DNA from: a bacterium
GTDB lineage: Bacteria > Vulcanimicrobiota > Xenobia > RGZZ01
DNA: 7,996 bases
Direction: 5' to 3'
NCBI GenBank assembly: GCA_021782195.1
Contig: JAJXVI010000089.1
Span: 1-7,996, forward strand
The notes beneath the pieces were generated by a model. That model had not been told where the DNA came from. It ran no database searches and worked only from the letters and a program-made list of their open reading frames with translations. Of the stretch, positions 6,115-7,996 are shown piece by piece (position 1 is the stretch's first letter; every line of letters starts with the position of its first letter). A program made the position numbers and the translations under genes.

Positions 6115-7996
<1,882 letters not shown>

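Overview
The window is GC-rich bacterial DNA in which every credible gene lies on the minus strand, so transcription runs from the right edge to the left. It holds three complete genes, two genes cut by the window edges, and three noncoding stretches with unusual palindromes. The organism cannot be named from this sequence. A stand-alone RecD2 helicase, a Suf-type Fe-S maturation factor, a large secreted-looking Gly/Ser-repeat protein with calcium sites, and long intergenic gaps fit a GC-rich environmental bacterium. No rRNA, tRNA, CRISPR array, transposase or phage gene was seen.

Right part (about 6115-7996): the C-terminal portion of a low-complexity, probably extracellular protein. It has EF-hand-like calcium loops, a 23-unit array of an 18-bp repeat encoding Gly-Ser-Gly-Ser-Thr/Ser-Ser, an acidic Asp-Gly stretch and a Thr-Thr-Pro linker. 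Its start lies beyond the window. After its stop come two tandem hairpins sharing an 8-base core, the second followed by a short T-run (likely terminator), and then a separate, almost isolated inverted repeat with perfect 24-bp arms.

Middle (3833-5776): a 647-residue, mostly helical cytoplasmic protein of unknown function with one CxxC-x10-CxxC zinc ribbon. Next is a 157-base gap with interleaved short inverted repeats at the start of the following gene. That gene (1066-3675) is a RecD2-type SF1 5'-3' helicase with all main motifs and an unusual proline-rich C-terminal tail.

Left part: a small MIP18/DUF59 (SufT/PaaD-like) Fe-S assembly factor (635-943) with a textbook ribosome binding site, then about 490 bases with no convincing gene. 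At the left edge are the first 48 codons of a secreted His/Ala/Lys repeat protein with a clear signal peptide. The genes share direction, but the gaps (122 to 490 bases) and the palindromes between them suggest mostly separate transcription units, and no joint pathway is evident. The least explained items are the 647-residue zinc-ribbon protein, the 24-bp palindrome, the paired hairpins and the repeat-bearing surface protein.
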